From: Microcoleus sp036705565
Lineage (GTDB): Bacteria; Cyanobacteriota; Cyanobacteriia; Cyanobacteriales; Microcoleaceae
DNA length: 64,000 nucleotides
Strand: one strand, 5' to 3'
Assembly: GCA_036705565.1 (NCBI GenBank)
Contig: JAUBUY010000027.1
Both the position numbers and the translations under genes were made by a program. The notes below the pieces were generated by a model, which saw only the letters and a program-made list of their open reading frames with translations, ran no database searches and was not told where the DNA came from. Positions within the stretch are counted from its first letter, which is position 1; the number at the start of each line of letters is the position of its first letter. Shown piece after piece: positions 45,001 to 53,575 of this stretch.

Positions 45001-45171
45001 TTTTTGCGTAAGTCCTGTTTATGCAAAACCCCTGCATAATTTACAAACTTTTACATAAATGGTCAATTTCTTGGCGTGCGGCCTCTGTTGCTGCTGGTAT
45101 CCACACCCTACGGTAGATATTTGCGGTTGCTCTTGAATGCTATAATCGTGCGGCGATCGCCAGCACAGTCA

Positions 45172-45320
45172 ATCGATTTTAGATTTTAGATTTTAGATTT
45201 TAGATTAAAGAATTGAATGAAGCATTCACCCCACGGATAAATTCGGGGGGGAAGTTTCTCGGATACAGGTTTTTTATTTCTGGACGGATGAATCAGGGGG
45301 CTTGTATCCTGGATGCGAGG
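45172..45320. repeat. 110-bp intergenic element with heptad array, copy 3
   Basis: CGATTTTAGATTTTAGATTT heptads, then GGATAAATTCGGGGGG, TCGGATACAGGTTTTTTATTTC and CTTGTATCCTGGATGC. An open frame of the next gene extends into it. Confidence 0.8.
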
Positions 45321-45395
45321 GGGTCAAAATTCCCACCCACATCCCAACGTCTGCCAACTGCTGCCGCCAACGGCGCTATTAACCGCCCCAAAATC

Positions 45396-46817
45396 ATGCA
45401 GTACCAATCCCAGCAGCAACGCCAAAAACACACGACTCAGAAAAAAATTAAAAAAGCTATTTTTTACTGTGTGATAGCAATATTTTTCTGCTGGAGCACC
45501 GCGAACCTCGCTACAATTGCCCAAAACACAGACCAGGGCGGGCCGGGCGGGCAAGAAATGAGAAATTTGCTCGATCGGGGAAACCTCACCGAAGCCGTAA
45601 CCAGAATCGAAGAAAGCTGGGAAGAAGAGTATCAAACATACTTTGAACAAGACTTTGAAACCCGTGCGAAAACGGCCGAAGCAATATCAAAAACTCTCTC
45701 CCGTCTAGCAGTTCAAACCAAGAAAAAACCAGCTTTAATTTACGCTATCCCCCGCACCGACCAACTAGAATTAATCTTAATATTGCCCGATCGCCCGCCC
45801 ATTCTCCGCAGCGTCCCCGAAGCCAAACAAGAGAAACTGCTCTCAGTAGTCCAAGAATTCGGTAGCGAAATCACCAACCCCGTAAAACTAAACACCACCA
45901 CCTATCTAGAACCAGCCCAACAACTCTACAAATGGATAGTTGCACCCCTAGAAACAGATTTGCAAACAGCAAAAATTGAAACATTGCTGTTCTGCGTCGG
46001 CGCAGGTTTGCGAACCGTACCCCTAGCAGCAATGCACGACGGACAGCAATTTCTGATCCAAAAATACAGCCTCGCCCGCATCCCCGCCTTCAAACTCACA
46101 GACAGCAATTACACCGACATCAGAAACGTGCAAGTCCTAGCAATGGGAGCATCAGATTTCGCAGAAACGGCGAACAAAGAACCGCTGCCAGCAGTTCCAT
46201 TAGAACTCGGCGCGATCGCCCGACAGTGGCCCGGTCAATCCTTTCTCAACCAAGACTTCACCCTAGTAAACTTGCAATCCCAGCGACTGCAACAAAAATA
46301 CGGAATCATCCACCTTGCCACCCACGCAGAATTCCGCCCAGGAACCCCAAATAACTCCTACATTCAATTTTGGGACACCCAACTCGGTCTCGATCAAATG
46401 AGAGATTTAAAATGGAACAATCCGCCCCTCGAACTATTAGTATTAAGCGCCTGCAGAACCGCCTTGGGAGACAAAGAAGCAGAACTCGGATTTGCCGGTT
46501 TAGCGCTGCAATCGGGAGCAAAATCAGCCCTCGCCAGCCTGTGGTACGTCAGCGATGCGGGGACTCTCGCCCTGATGACAGAGTTTTACCAGCAGTTAAG
46601 AATCCGCAGGCCAAACGACCCTCCAATCATTAAAGCTGAAGCAATGCGGCAAGCACAAATCGCTGCGATCGAAGGCAAAGTGACGATCGAAGGCGGTCAA
46701 CTGCGAAGTGCGCGAGGCGACATTCCATTGCCCCCGTCCATCCCCAAACTCGACAGCAAAGATTTATCCCATCCCTATTATTGGGCAGCATTCAGCATAA
46801 TCGGCAGTCCTTGGTAA
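45396..46817 (+). CDS. CHAT-domain protein with signal anchor
   Basis: The start is placed at ATG 45396 (MQYQSQQQRQKHTT), because the 61 codons upstream are the dispersed repeat. A membrane anchor or signal (IFYCVIAIFFCWSTANLATIAQ) is followed by a helical stretch (about 45-110) and a CHAT cysteine-protease domain: catalytic His in IIHLATHAEF and Cys in LVLSACRTALG, plus LASLWYVSDAGT. Both catalytic residues are present, so it may be an active protease on the periplasmic side. Length (473 aa) is short for the TPR-CHAT proteins common in cyanobacteria. The proline-rich protein at 46945 follows 127 bp later. Confidence 0.85.
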   Translation: MQYQSQQQRQKHTTQKKIKKAIFYCVIAIFFCWSTANLATIAQNTDQGGPGGQEMRNLLDRGNLTEAVTRIEESWEEEYQTYFEQDFETRAKTAEAISKTLSRLAVQTKKKPALIYAIPRTDQLELILILPDRPPILRSVPEAKQEKLLSVVQEFGSEITNPVKLNTTTYLEPAQQLYKWIVAPLETDLQTAKIETLLFCVGAGLRTVPLAAMHDGQQFLIQKYSLARIPAFKLTDSNYTDIRNVQVLAMGASDFAETANKEPLPAVPLELGAIARQWPGQSFLNQDFTLVNLQSQRLQQKYGIIHLATHAEFRPGTPNNSYIQFWDTQLGLDQMRDLKWNNPPLELLVLSACRTALGDKEAELGFAGLALQSGAKSALASLWYVSDAGTLALMTEFYQQLRIRRPNDPPIIKAEAMRQAQIAAIEGKVTIEGGQLRSARGDIPLPPSIPKLDSKDLSHPYYWAAFSIIGSPW

Positions 46818-46944
46818 GTGGGCCTCTTGACCGACAGTGGTGATAGGCTATAAAACATAAGTAATTTAATATCTGTAGCTGTCGCTCAACAAACCACCAC
46901 CAACCTGTGACGAATCAAGCGGGAGCCTTCAAGGGGAAAGAAAG

Positions 46945-49038
46945 ATGAAAAAATTAGAATTTTTGCTACAGAAAGAGGGCGATCGCGCCTGGTTGCCCCT
47001 AGAAACCTCCGACGTGGAAATTCTAGAAGGTAAATACCGCGTGGTTGCTCGCATTCAGCACCCCAACACCGACATCGAAATTCGCGTTACCCATACCTCC
47101 TTCGACCAAGGGGCGCAGCGGAAAGTCCAAAGCCGATCGGCCCGCACCAACCCCGAAGGATTAGTCGTGATCATTCCCTACACCAGGCTCAAACCCGGAC
47201 TGTGGGAACTATCCTGCTTGCCAGATCCCAAAGCAACACCACTAAAACCTTGGCAGTACGGCGTTCAGTTAGAAGTATTGCCCGCAGAATCGGAAACCTC
47301 CGAACCGCTACCGCCGATCGACCTCGAACCCCCAGCTTCCGCCGCAGACTCAGAAAACGTAGTACCGATCGATCGCGCAGCCCCACAAATCGCTTCCCCG
47401 GTCGATCGCCCCGCACCAACCCAAATCCCAGCAGCCGATTCAGCACCGCAGCAGACCAAAATCTACCAATTTCCTATTCCCCAAACCCCCGAACCAAAAC
47501 CGGGCGTCCAACTCCTCCTCCACCTCGATCGAGAAACCTTCGTCACCCAACTCGGTCGCCCCTTAATCATTTCCGGCAAAATCGACATTCCCCAAAACCC
47601 GCAACACCCCCAACAAAGCAGAAAAACAGCAACTCTCATCCCCGACTCCGAAGCGCTAGAACTCAAACAACTCATCGGTTCAGCACAACTGCAAATTTAC
47701 CTGCGCGACCCCCAAACCTCAAAAATTCTCGCAGAAATCCAGCAGCCAATGCCAGAACAAGTTCCCCCCTGCATCTTTGCCTGCGTCACCTACATCCCAA
47801 CCGAGTGTAAAAGCCGCCTCATTTTAGGAGAAGCAATTCTCAGCAGCGGCGGCGTCACCCTAGCCACCAAACTATTCACAATTACAGCCCGTTTAGAGCA
47901 CCTTCTAGAGGAAATTAAAGACAATTTCCTCGAAGAAAAGCATCAAGCCGAACCCTCCCCAACAGCCTCAAAACCGTCTGGAAGCGCCAAAAATATATCC
48001 TTCCTCAAGCTAGTAGAAAAATCCTTAGACCCTCCCTCCCCTGCTGAAGTCCCAACCACTGAAGCCCTACCCCCTCTACTGGCTTCGCGTCACACCCCAA
48101 GTGCAGGCGGTCTAGAATTGCCCGCATTCGGTAACAAACTCCCCGACAGCAGCCGATCGCAATTGCTGTCGGAAATCTCCGATTCGCCTCAAACTGCCCC
48201 AGAGTCGATCGACCCACAAACCAAACCCTCAGACATCTCAAATCCCACTCAAACAGCCGAAATCGGAGCGATCGACCAAAAACCCGAAAACAGCCCAGAA
48301 TTAGAAACAACCGCCCCAGAAACCGCGCCAGCACCCACAAAACAGGCATTTCAAACCTTAAACGTCGAAAGTCGATTTTGGTCGCGACTGAGTTCCCTAG
48401 CCAGCAACGGTGAATCCCCCGACTGGCTGAAAGCAACCACCCTGTCACCAAATCCAACAGCCGCCACCAATAGCAGCGACGAAATTGCCGTTGTGGAAGA
48501 AAGCAGCCCAACCCAGCAGCAACCCGAAACCAGCGAAACAATTTCCGATCCCAAATCTACTAGCCCAGAAGCCAGAGAATTTGTCGTTTTTGACGAACCC
48601 CCGCAGCCGAAACAAGTTGCTCAAAAAACCAGAATAGTCGCCACAGAAGACACTCCTCCAACTCCCTACGTTTTGCCAGAAGACGAGTTAGTACCGATGC
48701 CGATTTTGGAATTGCCGCGGGCCGAAATCATCGCGGGCCAGGCTGTAAAAGTGCAAGTGCAACTCCCGGAATTAATGCCCCGGATTTATGTGAAAGTTTG
48801 GGTGTACGATCGCCAAACCTACCTGATTCTCGACGGGCCTCGCTGGATTACCGAATTTAAAGCTAACGGGTTGGGAAATGTGCGAGCAAGTGTCGAGTTA
48901 GAGATTCCCTACGGCTGCATGGAAGTCGAATTTGAGGCGATCGCCGTCGAAATGCAAACTCAGCGGGAAAGCCACAAAGTAAGCGTTCACCGCCAAGTTT
49001 TACCCCCAGCCGGGCCAACTTTACCCCTCGAAGGGTAA
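46945..49038 (+). CDS. Large hypothetical protein with proline-rich centre
   Basis: The 697-aa protein has no signal peptide. Residues 1-115 form a beta-rich domain (GKYRVVARIQHPNTDIEIRV, RLKPGLWELSCLPD). Two further beta-rich segments lie at about 175-320 (LLHLDRETFVTQLGRPLII, CIFACVTYIPTECKSRLILG) and at the C-terminus (about 570-690, AEIIAGQAVKVQVQLPELMP, IYVKVWVYDRQTYLILDGPRW). They are joined by Pro/Ser/Thr/Glu-rich, probably disordered linkers. GGGGAAAGAAAG precedes the ATG. It follows the CHAT gene on the same strand, so a functional link is possible. The family is not recognised. Confidence 0.7.
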   Translation: MKKLEFLLQKEGDRAWLPLETSDVEILEGKYRVVARIQHPNTDIEIRVTHTSFDQGAQRKVQSRSARTNPEGLVVIIPYTRLKPGLWELSCLPDPKATPLKPWQYGVQLEVLPAESETSEPLPPIDLEPPASAADSENVVPIDRAAPQIASPVDRPAPTQIPAADSAPQQTKIYQFPIPQTPEPKPGVQLLLHLDRETFVTQLGRPLIISGKIDIPQNPQHPQQSRKTATLIPDSEALELKQLIGSAQLQIYLRDPQTSKILAEIQQPMPEQVPPCIFACVTYIPTECKSRLILGEAILSSGGVTLATKLFTITARLEHLLEEIKDNFLEEKHQAEPSPTASKPSGSAKNISFLKLVEKSLDPPSPAEVPTTEALPPLLASRHTPSAGGLELPAFGNKLPDSSRSQLLSEISDSPQTAPESIDPQTKPSDISNPTQTAEIGAIDQKPENSPELETTAPETAPAPTKQAFQTLNVESRFWSRLSSLASNGESPDWLKATTLSPNPTAATNSSDEIAVVEESSPTQQQPETSETISDPKSTSPEAREFVVFDEPPQPKQVAQKTRIVATEDTPPTPYVLPEDELVPMPILELPRAEIIAGQAVKVQVQLPELMPRIYVKVWVYDRQTYLILDGPRWITEFKANGLGNVRASVELEIPYGCMEVEFEAIAVEMQTQRESHKVSVHRQVLPPAGPTLPLEG

Positions 49039-49096
49039 GCCCAAATCCGCGTGCATCCCCGTTCATCCGCTGACATCTGCGGTTAAAAAATCCTAC

Positions 49097-50041
49097 TTAC
49101 TTGCCCGCCAACTGCCGAAACTTCTTCTTAAACTTATTCTTATACACGTAGATCGATCGCTGTAAATCCTCAACTTGCAGCGACATCTCGGCAGCCAAAC
49201 CCGTGCGGTTCCAAACATCCTCCTCACACTTGCGGCGGCAAAAATTCATCGGTTCCGAGTAAACTTTCCCAGTAGATAAAGTCGGCTTCGGCCCGCACCA
49301 GTGAATCACCGTCGCCTGAGTGCGATCGCCCCCAGGCCCGCTTGACTCAACCGGAAACTGCTTCCTCAGCAAATCTTGGTCAAAATCCGGCACCAACAAC
49401 TGCATATCCACATTCTGCACCCGCAGTCGATTTTCCCCGGCCGCCCGGAAAATCATAAAGTTCAAAAACCCCATTTCTCCGTACTTAAATATCCCCGGAT
49501 TTGCCGCCGTAAAATCTAAAATTTCTACGTATTCTTCCAAGCTAAAAACGCCGCGCTTAGCAAAGAAAGTACCCGTGCAGAAATAGTTCGATCGCGATTC
49601 CGACCAACGAAAATTCGGGAAATGCTTCTCAACGCCCGGAATGTCAAAGAAAAATTCCGAAATCTCCGCATCCGGGTAATCGTAACAAGGCTTGTCTACA
49701 ATAAAATCAAACTCTTGAAAGTTAGCCAATTTGAGAACATCGCCCCAGACGATCGTATCGGCATCCAAAACCATAAAATTTGACCAAGGACTTTCCCAGA
49801 AAGCAATCATTTTAGTTTTGCCCCAACCAAAACTTCTTTTCCTGAGAACTTCTTCAGAAACAGTTGTGCGATCGATAACCCGCACCCCATAGGCTTTTTC
49901 CAAAGCACTCACAGAAAACGTACCGTCAATCAACAGACAAATCGGCACATCTCCCAGGAAATAGCGGATGCTAGCACAGCAACCCTTAGCAAACAGATAA
50001 TCTTGGTCGCAGCAGGCAATAATAATACCAAAATCTTCCAT
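49097..50041 (-). CDS. Glycosyltransferase, GT8-like fold
   Basis: The 314-aa protein has a nucleotide-diphospho-sugar transferase core with the DxD-type metal site FMVLDADTIVWGD, a start DFGIIIACCDQDYLFAKGC typical of GT-A folds, and the terminal VIHWCGPKP with a His used in GT8-like enzymes. The C-terminal 50 residues (LQVEDLQRSIYVYKNKFKKKFRQL) are basic and amphipathic, probably for membrane contact. The acceptor is unknown. It stands alone and is convergent with the 697-aa gene. Confidence 0.8.
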   Translation of the reverse strand: MEDFGIIIACCDQDYLFAKGCCASIRYFLGDVPICLLIDGTFSVSALEKAYGVRVIDRTTVSEEVLRKRSFGWGKTKMIAFWESPWSNFMVLDADTIVWGDVLKLANFQEFDFIVDKPCYDYPDAEISEFFFDIPGVEKHFPNFRWSESRSNYFCTGTFFAKRGVFSLEEYVEILDFTAANPGIFKYGEMGFLNFMIFRAAGENRLRVQNVDMQLLVPDFDQDLLRKQFPVESSGPGGDRTQATVIHWCGPKPTLSTGKVYSEPMNFCRRKCEEDVWNRTGLAAEMSLQVEDLQRSIYVYKNKFKKKFRQLAGK

Positions 50042-50351
50042 AAAACCTCACTTTTTTACTAATACCAGTTACCCAAAATAATGCAAGTGTATGCCGATGT
50101 TTCCAACTTGTATGTCATCAGTTATTTCCAATTCTTTAATCGAAAATCGAAAATCGAAAATGGTATAACTTGCCCACCCACAGCGTTTCGGTTTTTTGTT
50201 CTGACAGCAGCTCAATTTTTGAGTTTGGCATTTTAGCCAGCTTAGCACTAAACTCCTGCGATCGTCCCTAGGCAAAAACATCGTTCAAACCGCTAGGAAT
50301 ATCGGGCATAGTCGATCGGTCAAGCAAGTGAGCTTTCCCTGCGCCAACAGC
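50042..50351. other. Gene-free spacer with CGAAAAT heptads
   Basis: CGAAAATCGAAAATCGAAAATGGTATAACTT at 50142-50168, a variant of the AAAATCT array. A short minus frame here is not credible. Confidence 0.55.
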
Positions 50352-50492
50352 GGGTCAATCGATTTTAGATTTTAGATTTTAGATTGACTTGCGCGAGATA
50401 AATTCGGGGGTTCCTTTATCGGATACAGGTTTTTTATTTCTGGATCCTGAGTCTGCTTTCGGAATGAATCACGTGGCGGGTATCCTGGATGC
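50352..50492. repeat. 110-bp intergenic element with heptad array, copy 4
   Basis: GATTTTAGATTTTAGATTTT heptads, then TTGCGCGAGATAAATTCGGGGG, TTCCTTTATCGGATACAGG, TTTTTTATTTCTGGATCCTG and GGGTATCCTGGATGC. Nearly identical to copy 1, including AGTCTGCTTTxGGAATGAATC. Confidence 0.85.
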
Positions 50493-50766
50493 GGGAATTG
50501 TCAAGCACCACCAGTTGCAGTCGCACTTAAATAACAAAAAAGTTGTGTTAAAGTAGCGGGAAATTAAATCCGCCGACGAGCCGTCTCAAAAATGGCGATC
50601 GTCCTGGCAAGTCCCGACGGCAGCGGGCCTCAAAAAACCAAAATTGGTCAAGCCTGAACTTTGGTTTGGATCGGGTCAATCTACCAGCCTTTAAGTCTCA
50701 GTTCCCCACTCATGGCGGGAAAATAGCCCCTGCCGGGTTGCGAGGTTTAAACTTAGGTTAAAAACC

Positions 50767-50796
50767 TTGACATTATAGGAGATAAAGCTGTATAAG
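50767..50796 (+). promoter_or_regulatory. Sigma70-type promoter ahead of a hairpin RNA
   Basis: TTGACA (50767-50772), an 18-bp spacer and TATAAG (50791-50796). The predicted start near 50803 lies about 10 bases before the long stem at 50812. Confidence 0.5.
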
Positions 50797-50802
50797 GGAT
50801 GC

Positions 50803-50900
50803 GACAAGCAGCCACAATCCTACCTATAACTGTCTGTTAAGTCGGGCGTAACCGAGGACTCTGGGCAGTTGTCAGTTACAGGCAGATTGTGGTTGAACCC
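50803..50900 (+). ncRNA. Candidate structured RNA upstream of the porin
   Basis: CCACAATC (50812-50819) pairs with GATTGTGG (50885-50892); TAACTG (50827-50832) with CAGTTA (50873-50878); AGTC (50840-50843) with GACT (50857-50860). A good promoter lies just upstream. No U-run terminator is seen, so it could be a free small RNA or the start of a long porin leader. No known family is recognised. Confidence 0.45.
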
Positions 50901-50977
50901 GTCGAACCAGTTATCGATCGCCCGCAGAGCAATTCAAGCAAGTCGGGCGATCGAGAGATGAAATTAGCACGTGATGG

Positions 50978-50983
50978 TATAAT
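50978..50983 (+). promoter_or_regulatory. Possible -10 box of the porin leader
   Basis: TATAAT about 7 bases ahead of the likely leader start near 50990. No good -35 is seen, so an activator may be needed. Confidence 0.35.
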
Positions 50984-51002
50984 CTACTGTAATGTAATGT
51001 GG

Positions 51003-51110
51003 GCTTGACCTGAATTGATGCCTGGGGGTACAAGGGCCCAGCCCCTACGTTCAAGCAGAAGTAGACACGCCTACTGTGAATCAACAGTTATGGATAGGTT
51101 CTATTTTGGC
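51003..51110 (+). promoter_or_regulatory. Conserved leader element A (shared with cp12)
   Basis: GACCTGAATTGATGCCTG, CAAGCAGAAGTAGACACG, CCTACTGTG and TTATGGATAGGTTCTAT have close counterparts in the same order at 55071-55175. GTAG and CTAC around ACACGC form a small hairpin in both. It lies about 90 bp before the porin start. A cis-acting RNA is likely but no known class is recognised. Confidence 0.55.
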
Positions 51111-51199
51111 AGTTATTGTCAACAGGCAAGCAACCACAAAAATTAGCAGTTGGGAATTGCTGCTCGTCGAGTTGAATAGAGTGTGAAGGTGTGAGGAAA

Positions 51200-53287
51200 A
51201 TGAACAGAACTTTTTGGAATTTACTGCTAGTATCCCCGGCAATTCTGGGGCTATCATCAGTCATGAGTGCCACTGCGATCGCCGCAGAAGCGACCGCAAC
51301 CCCTGAAGCCAACCAACTAGCTAAAGCTCAGTCATCTGAGTCAAAAATTGCAGAAATAGTTGGAGAAATAGTTGCAGAACCAGTTGCAGCAGCCCCTGCT
51401 GCCCCAGAAAACCTGGCTTTAAACAGCAGCCTCGAAGCGGCCCCAACCCCGGTCGTTAAGGAAGCAGACGCTGAAAAAATCGCCTCAATCGAACCAGAAA
51501 CCAGCGCCGCAGCACTGCAAACAGCACTGCAAACAACAGGGAGCGACATCGAGTTAGCAGCCCCAATCGCTCCGGCCAGCGCAGCAGCGACTGAACCCCT
51601 AGCAGCAGCAGGCACTGCCGAACCCTCGCCCCAAGCATCAGACTTGGCAGAGCAAATCAGCCAGACAGAAGTTGCTGGGAAAATTGAAGTGCCAGCAGTC
51701 GCCAGCACCCCAGCTACTACCCCAGCTACTAAGGTAGAAATTGCTCAGACAGTACCCGGAGGAATGGGCGGCCCCATCGTCCCTGTTGCTCCCCAAGCAC
51801 TGCCGGCCCAACCGTCGGGAACCATGTCCCAGGTGACATCAGTCACTCAGCTCTCCGACGTGCGCCCGACAGATTGGGCATTCCAAGCCCTGCAATCCCT
51901 AGTCGAACGCTACAGTTGTATCGTAGGTTATCCCGACGGCACCTTCCGCGGCAACCGCGCCCTGACTCGCTACGAATTTGCAGCCGGCGTCAACGCTTGC
52001 TTAGACCAGATAACCCAACTAATTGGGTCAACAGGTAACTTAGTTACCCGAGACGACTTAGCCATCCTGCAACGCCTGCAAGAAGAATTTGCAGCCGAAC
52101 TCGCTACCCTGCGCGGACGAGTAGACGGCCTAGAAGCTCGCACCGCAGAACTCGAAGCCAATCAATTCTCCACTACCACCAAACTGCTCGGAGAAGCCGT
52201 TTTTGCCGTCACCGACACCTTTGTCGGAGAGGGTATCCGCCTTGACGACGACGACGACAAAACAGTCACCGACTTCAGCTACCGGGTGCGCTTGAACTTA
52301 TTGACCAGCTTCACCGGTCGAGACTTGCTCAGAACCCGCTTGCAAGCGGGTAACGTCCCTAACTACTCAGCAATTACGGGTACTAACATGACTCGCGTAG
52401 CCCAGGATGGGGCTGAGAACAACAATTTCACACTAGATGAAGTGTGGTATCGGTTCCCGCTAGGTAACGCTACATTCTTTGTCGGTCCTAGAGGACTTGA
52501 CCTAAATGAAATTGGAGACGCGCCTGCTACTAGTACCTTTGGTGACGCTACGGGTAATGGCACTCTATCCAGATTTGGAGTTCGCAACCCGGCCGTACAC
52601 CGCGGACCGCAGGGAGCTGGCGCAAGTATGAGTTACAACTTGGGCAACTTCCGAGCTACTGCGGGCTATCTGGCCTCCGAGGGCGATGCTCCCAACCCCG
52701 CAAATGGCAGGGGCGTTTTCGACGGTTCTTTCAGCGCTTTGGGTCAGATCGGCTTTTTTAGCAACCCGTTTAATTTGAGCCTGACTTACACTCGGAAATA
52801 CAATCGGGCAGGTGATGTGGGTCTCATGGGCGGTACCGGCAGTTCCTTGGCTAACCGGCCCTTCGGTCAATCAGCCACTGGATCAGATAACTTTGGCGTG
52901 CAAGTTAACTTCAAACCCAGCCGTCGCTTTCAGATTGGCGGTTGGTACGGTTACACCAAGGCTGAACAACTGCGGGGTGGCAACAATGACGCTACCATCC
53001 AAAACGCTGCTGTCACTTTGGCCCTGGCAGATTTTGGGCGGCAAGGCAACCTCCTCGGTTTTGTCTTCGGTGTACCGCCAAAAGTTACCGATAGCGATGT
53101 CAGAAGAGCGGACGGACGCCGGCAAAAAGATGGTGACACCTCTTACCACTTAGAGGGTTTCTATCGCTTCCAAGTCAATGACTTTATTTCCGTGACACCG
53201 GGGGTTTACGTGATTCTAAATCCCGAACACAACCACAGAAACGACGATATCTGGGTCGGACTCCTCCGTACTACCTTTACTTTCTAA
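51200..53287 (+). CDS. SLH-domain OprB-type porin
   Basis: The start is placed at ATG 51200 (MNRTFWNLLLVSPAILG), with a GTG at 51191 as alternative. A signal peptide ends near ATAIAAEA. An Ala/Pro/Glu-rich, probably disordered stretch (about 25-205) follows. Then come one SLH motif (LSDVRPTDWAFQALQSLVER, IVGYPDGTFRGNRALTRYEFAA), a coiled coil (LAILQRLQEEFAAELATLRG) and a C-terminal OprB-type beta barrel ending FVSV-type TFTF. This is the main outer-membrane porin family of cyanobacteria, thought to carry small solutes and iron. The disordered N-terminal stretch is unusually long. A perfect hairpin terminator follows the stop. Confidence 0.92.
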   Translation: MNRTFWNLLLVSPAILGLSSVMSATAIAAEATATPEANQLAKAQSSESKIAEIVGEIVAEPVAAAPAAPENLALNSSLEAAPTPVVKEADAEKIASIEPETSAAALQTALQTTGSDIELAAPIAPASAAATEPLAAAGTAEPSPQASDLAEQISQTEVAGKIEVPAVASTPATTPATKVEIAQTVPGGMGGPIVPVAPQALPAQPSGTMSQVTSVTQLSDVRPTDWAFQALQSLVERYSCIVGYPDGTFRGNRALTRYEFAAGVNACLDQITQLIGSTGNLVTRDDLAILQRLQEEFAAELATLRGRVDGLEARTAELEANQFSTTTKLLGEAVFAVTDTFVGEGIRLDDDDDKTVTDFSYRVRLNLLTSFTGRDLLRTRLQAGNVPNYSAITGTNMTRVAQDGAENNNFTLDEVWYRFPLGNATFFVGPRGLDLNEIGDAPATSTFGDATGNGTLSRFGVRNPAVHRGPQGAGASMSYNLGNFRATAGYLASEGDAPNPANGRGVFDGSFSALGQIGFFSNPFNLSLTYTRKYNRAGDVGLMGGTGSSLANRPFGQSATGSDNFGVQVNFKPSRRFQIGGWYGYTKAEQLRGGNNDATIQNAAVTLALADFGRQGNLLGFVFGVPPKVTDSDVRRADGRRQKDGDTSYHLEGFYRFQVNDFISVTPGVYVILNPEHNHRNDDIWVGLLRTTFTF

Positions 53288-53310
53288 GGTTTCCAGACAT
53301 CTAGTTACAG

Positions 53311-53340
53311 CTAAAAGCGGCAGGCGACTGCCGCTTTTAG
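53311..53340 (+). terminator. Porin terminator hairpin
   Basis: CTAAAAGCGGCAG, loop GCGA, CTGCCGCTTTTAG: perfect 13-bp stem 24 bp after the stop. Confidence 0.8.
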
Positions 53341-53370
53341 TGATTTGTGATTTGTGATTTGTGATTTGTT
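53339..53370. repeat. GTGATTT heptad array
   Basis: Four tandem GTGATTT units directly after the terminator stem, a different heptad from AAAATCT. Confidence 0.75.
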
Positions 53371-53404
53371 ATATCATGTCCGATCGAGTGACCGCGATTA
53401 AAAA

Positions 53405-53575
53405 AAAGGGCGGGTTTTTGAGATTGTCAATTATTGGCAGATATTTTTCGTGAACCCGCCCCTACCGTATTAAGGGTAATCGAGCGGACATGATATTACT
53501 GGTTATTGGTTATTAGTTATTAGAACAAACAACGAACAAATAATAACTGACTACTGACTAATGACTACTGACTAT
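53405..53575. repeat. CCCGCCCC hairpin and TTATTGG/ACTGACTA tandem units
   Basis: GGGCGGGTTTTT...GAACCCGCCCC inverted pair (53408-53463), then TTATTGGTTATTAG and GACTACTGACTAATGACTACTGACTA short repeats up to the FIST gene end. Confidence 0.6.

Noticed and set aside
50069..50281. 70-aa minus-strand ORF
   Set aside because: Much of it is encoded by the CGAAAAT heptad array and the hydrophilic rest has no similarity I recognise.
51328..51708. 126-aa minus-strand ORF inside the porin gene
   Set aside because: It is a shadow of the Ala/Pro/Glu-rich region of the porin.
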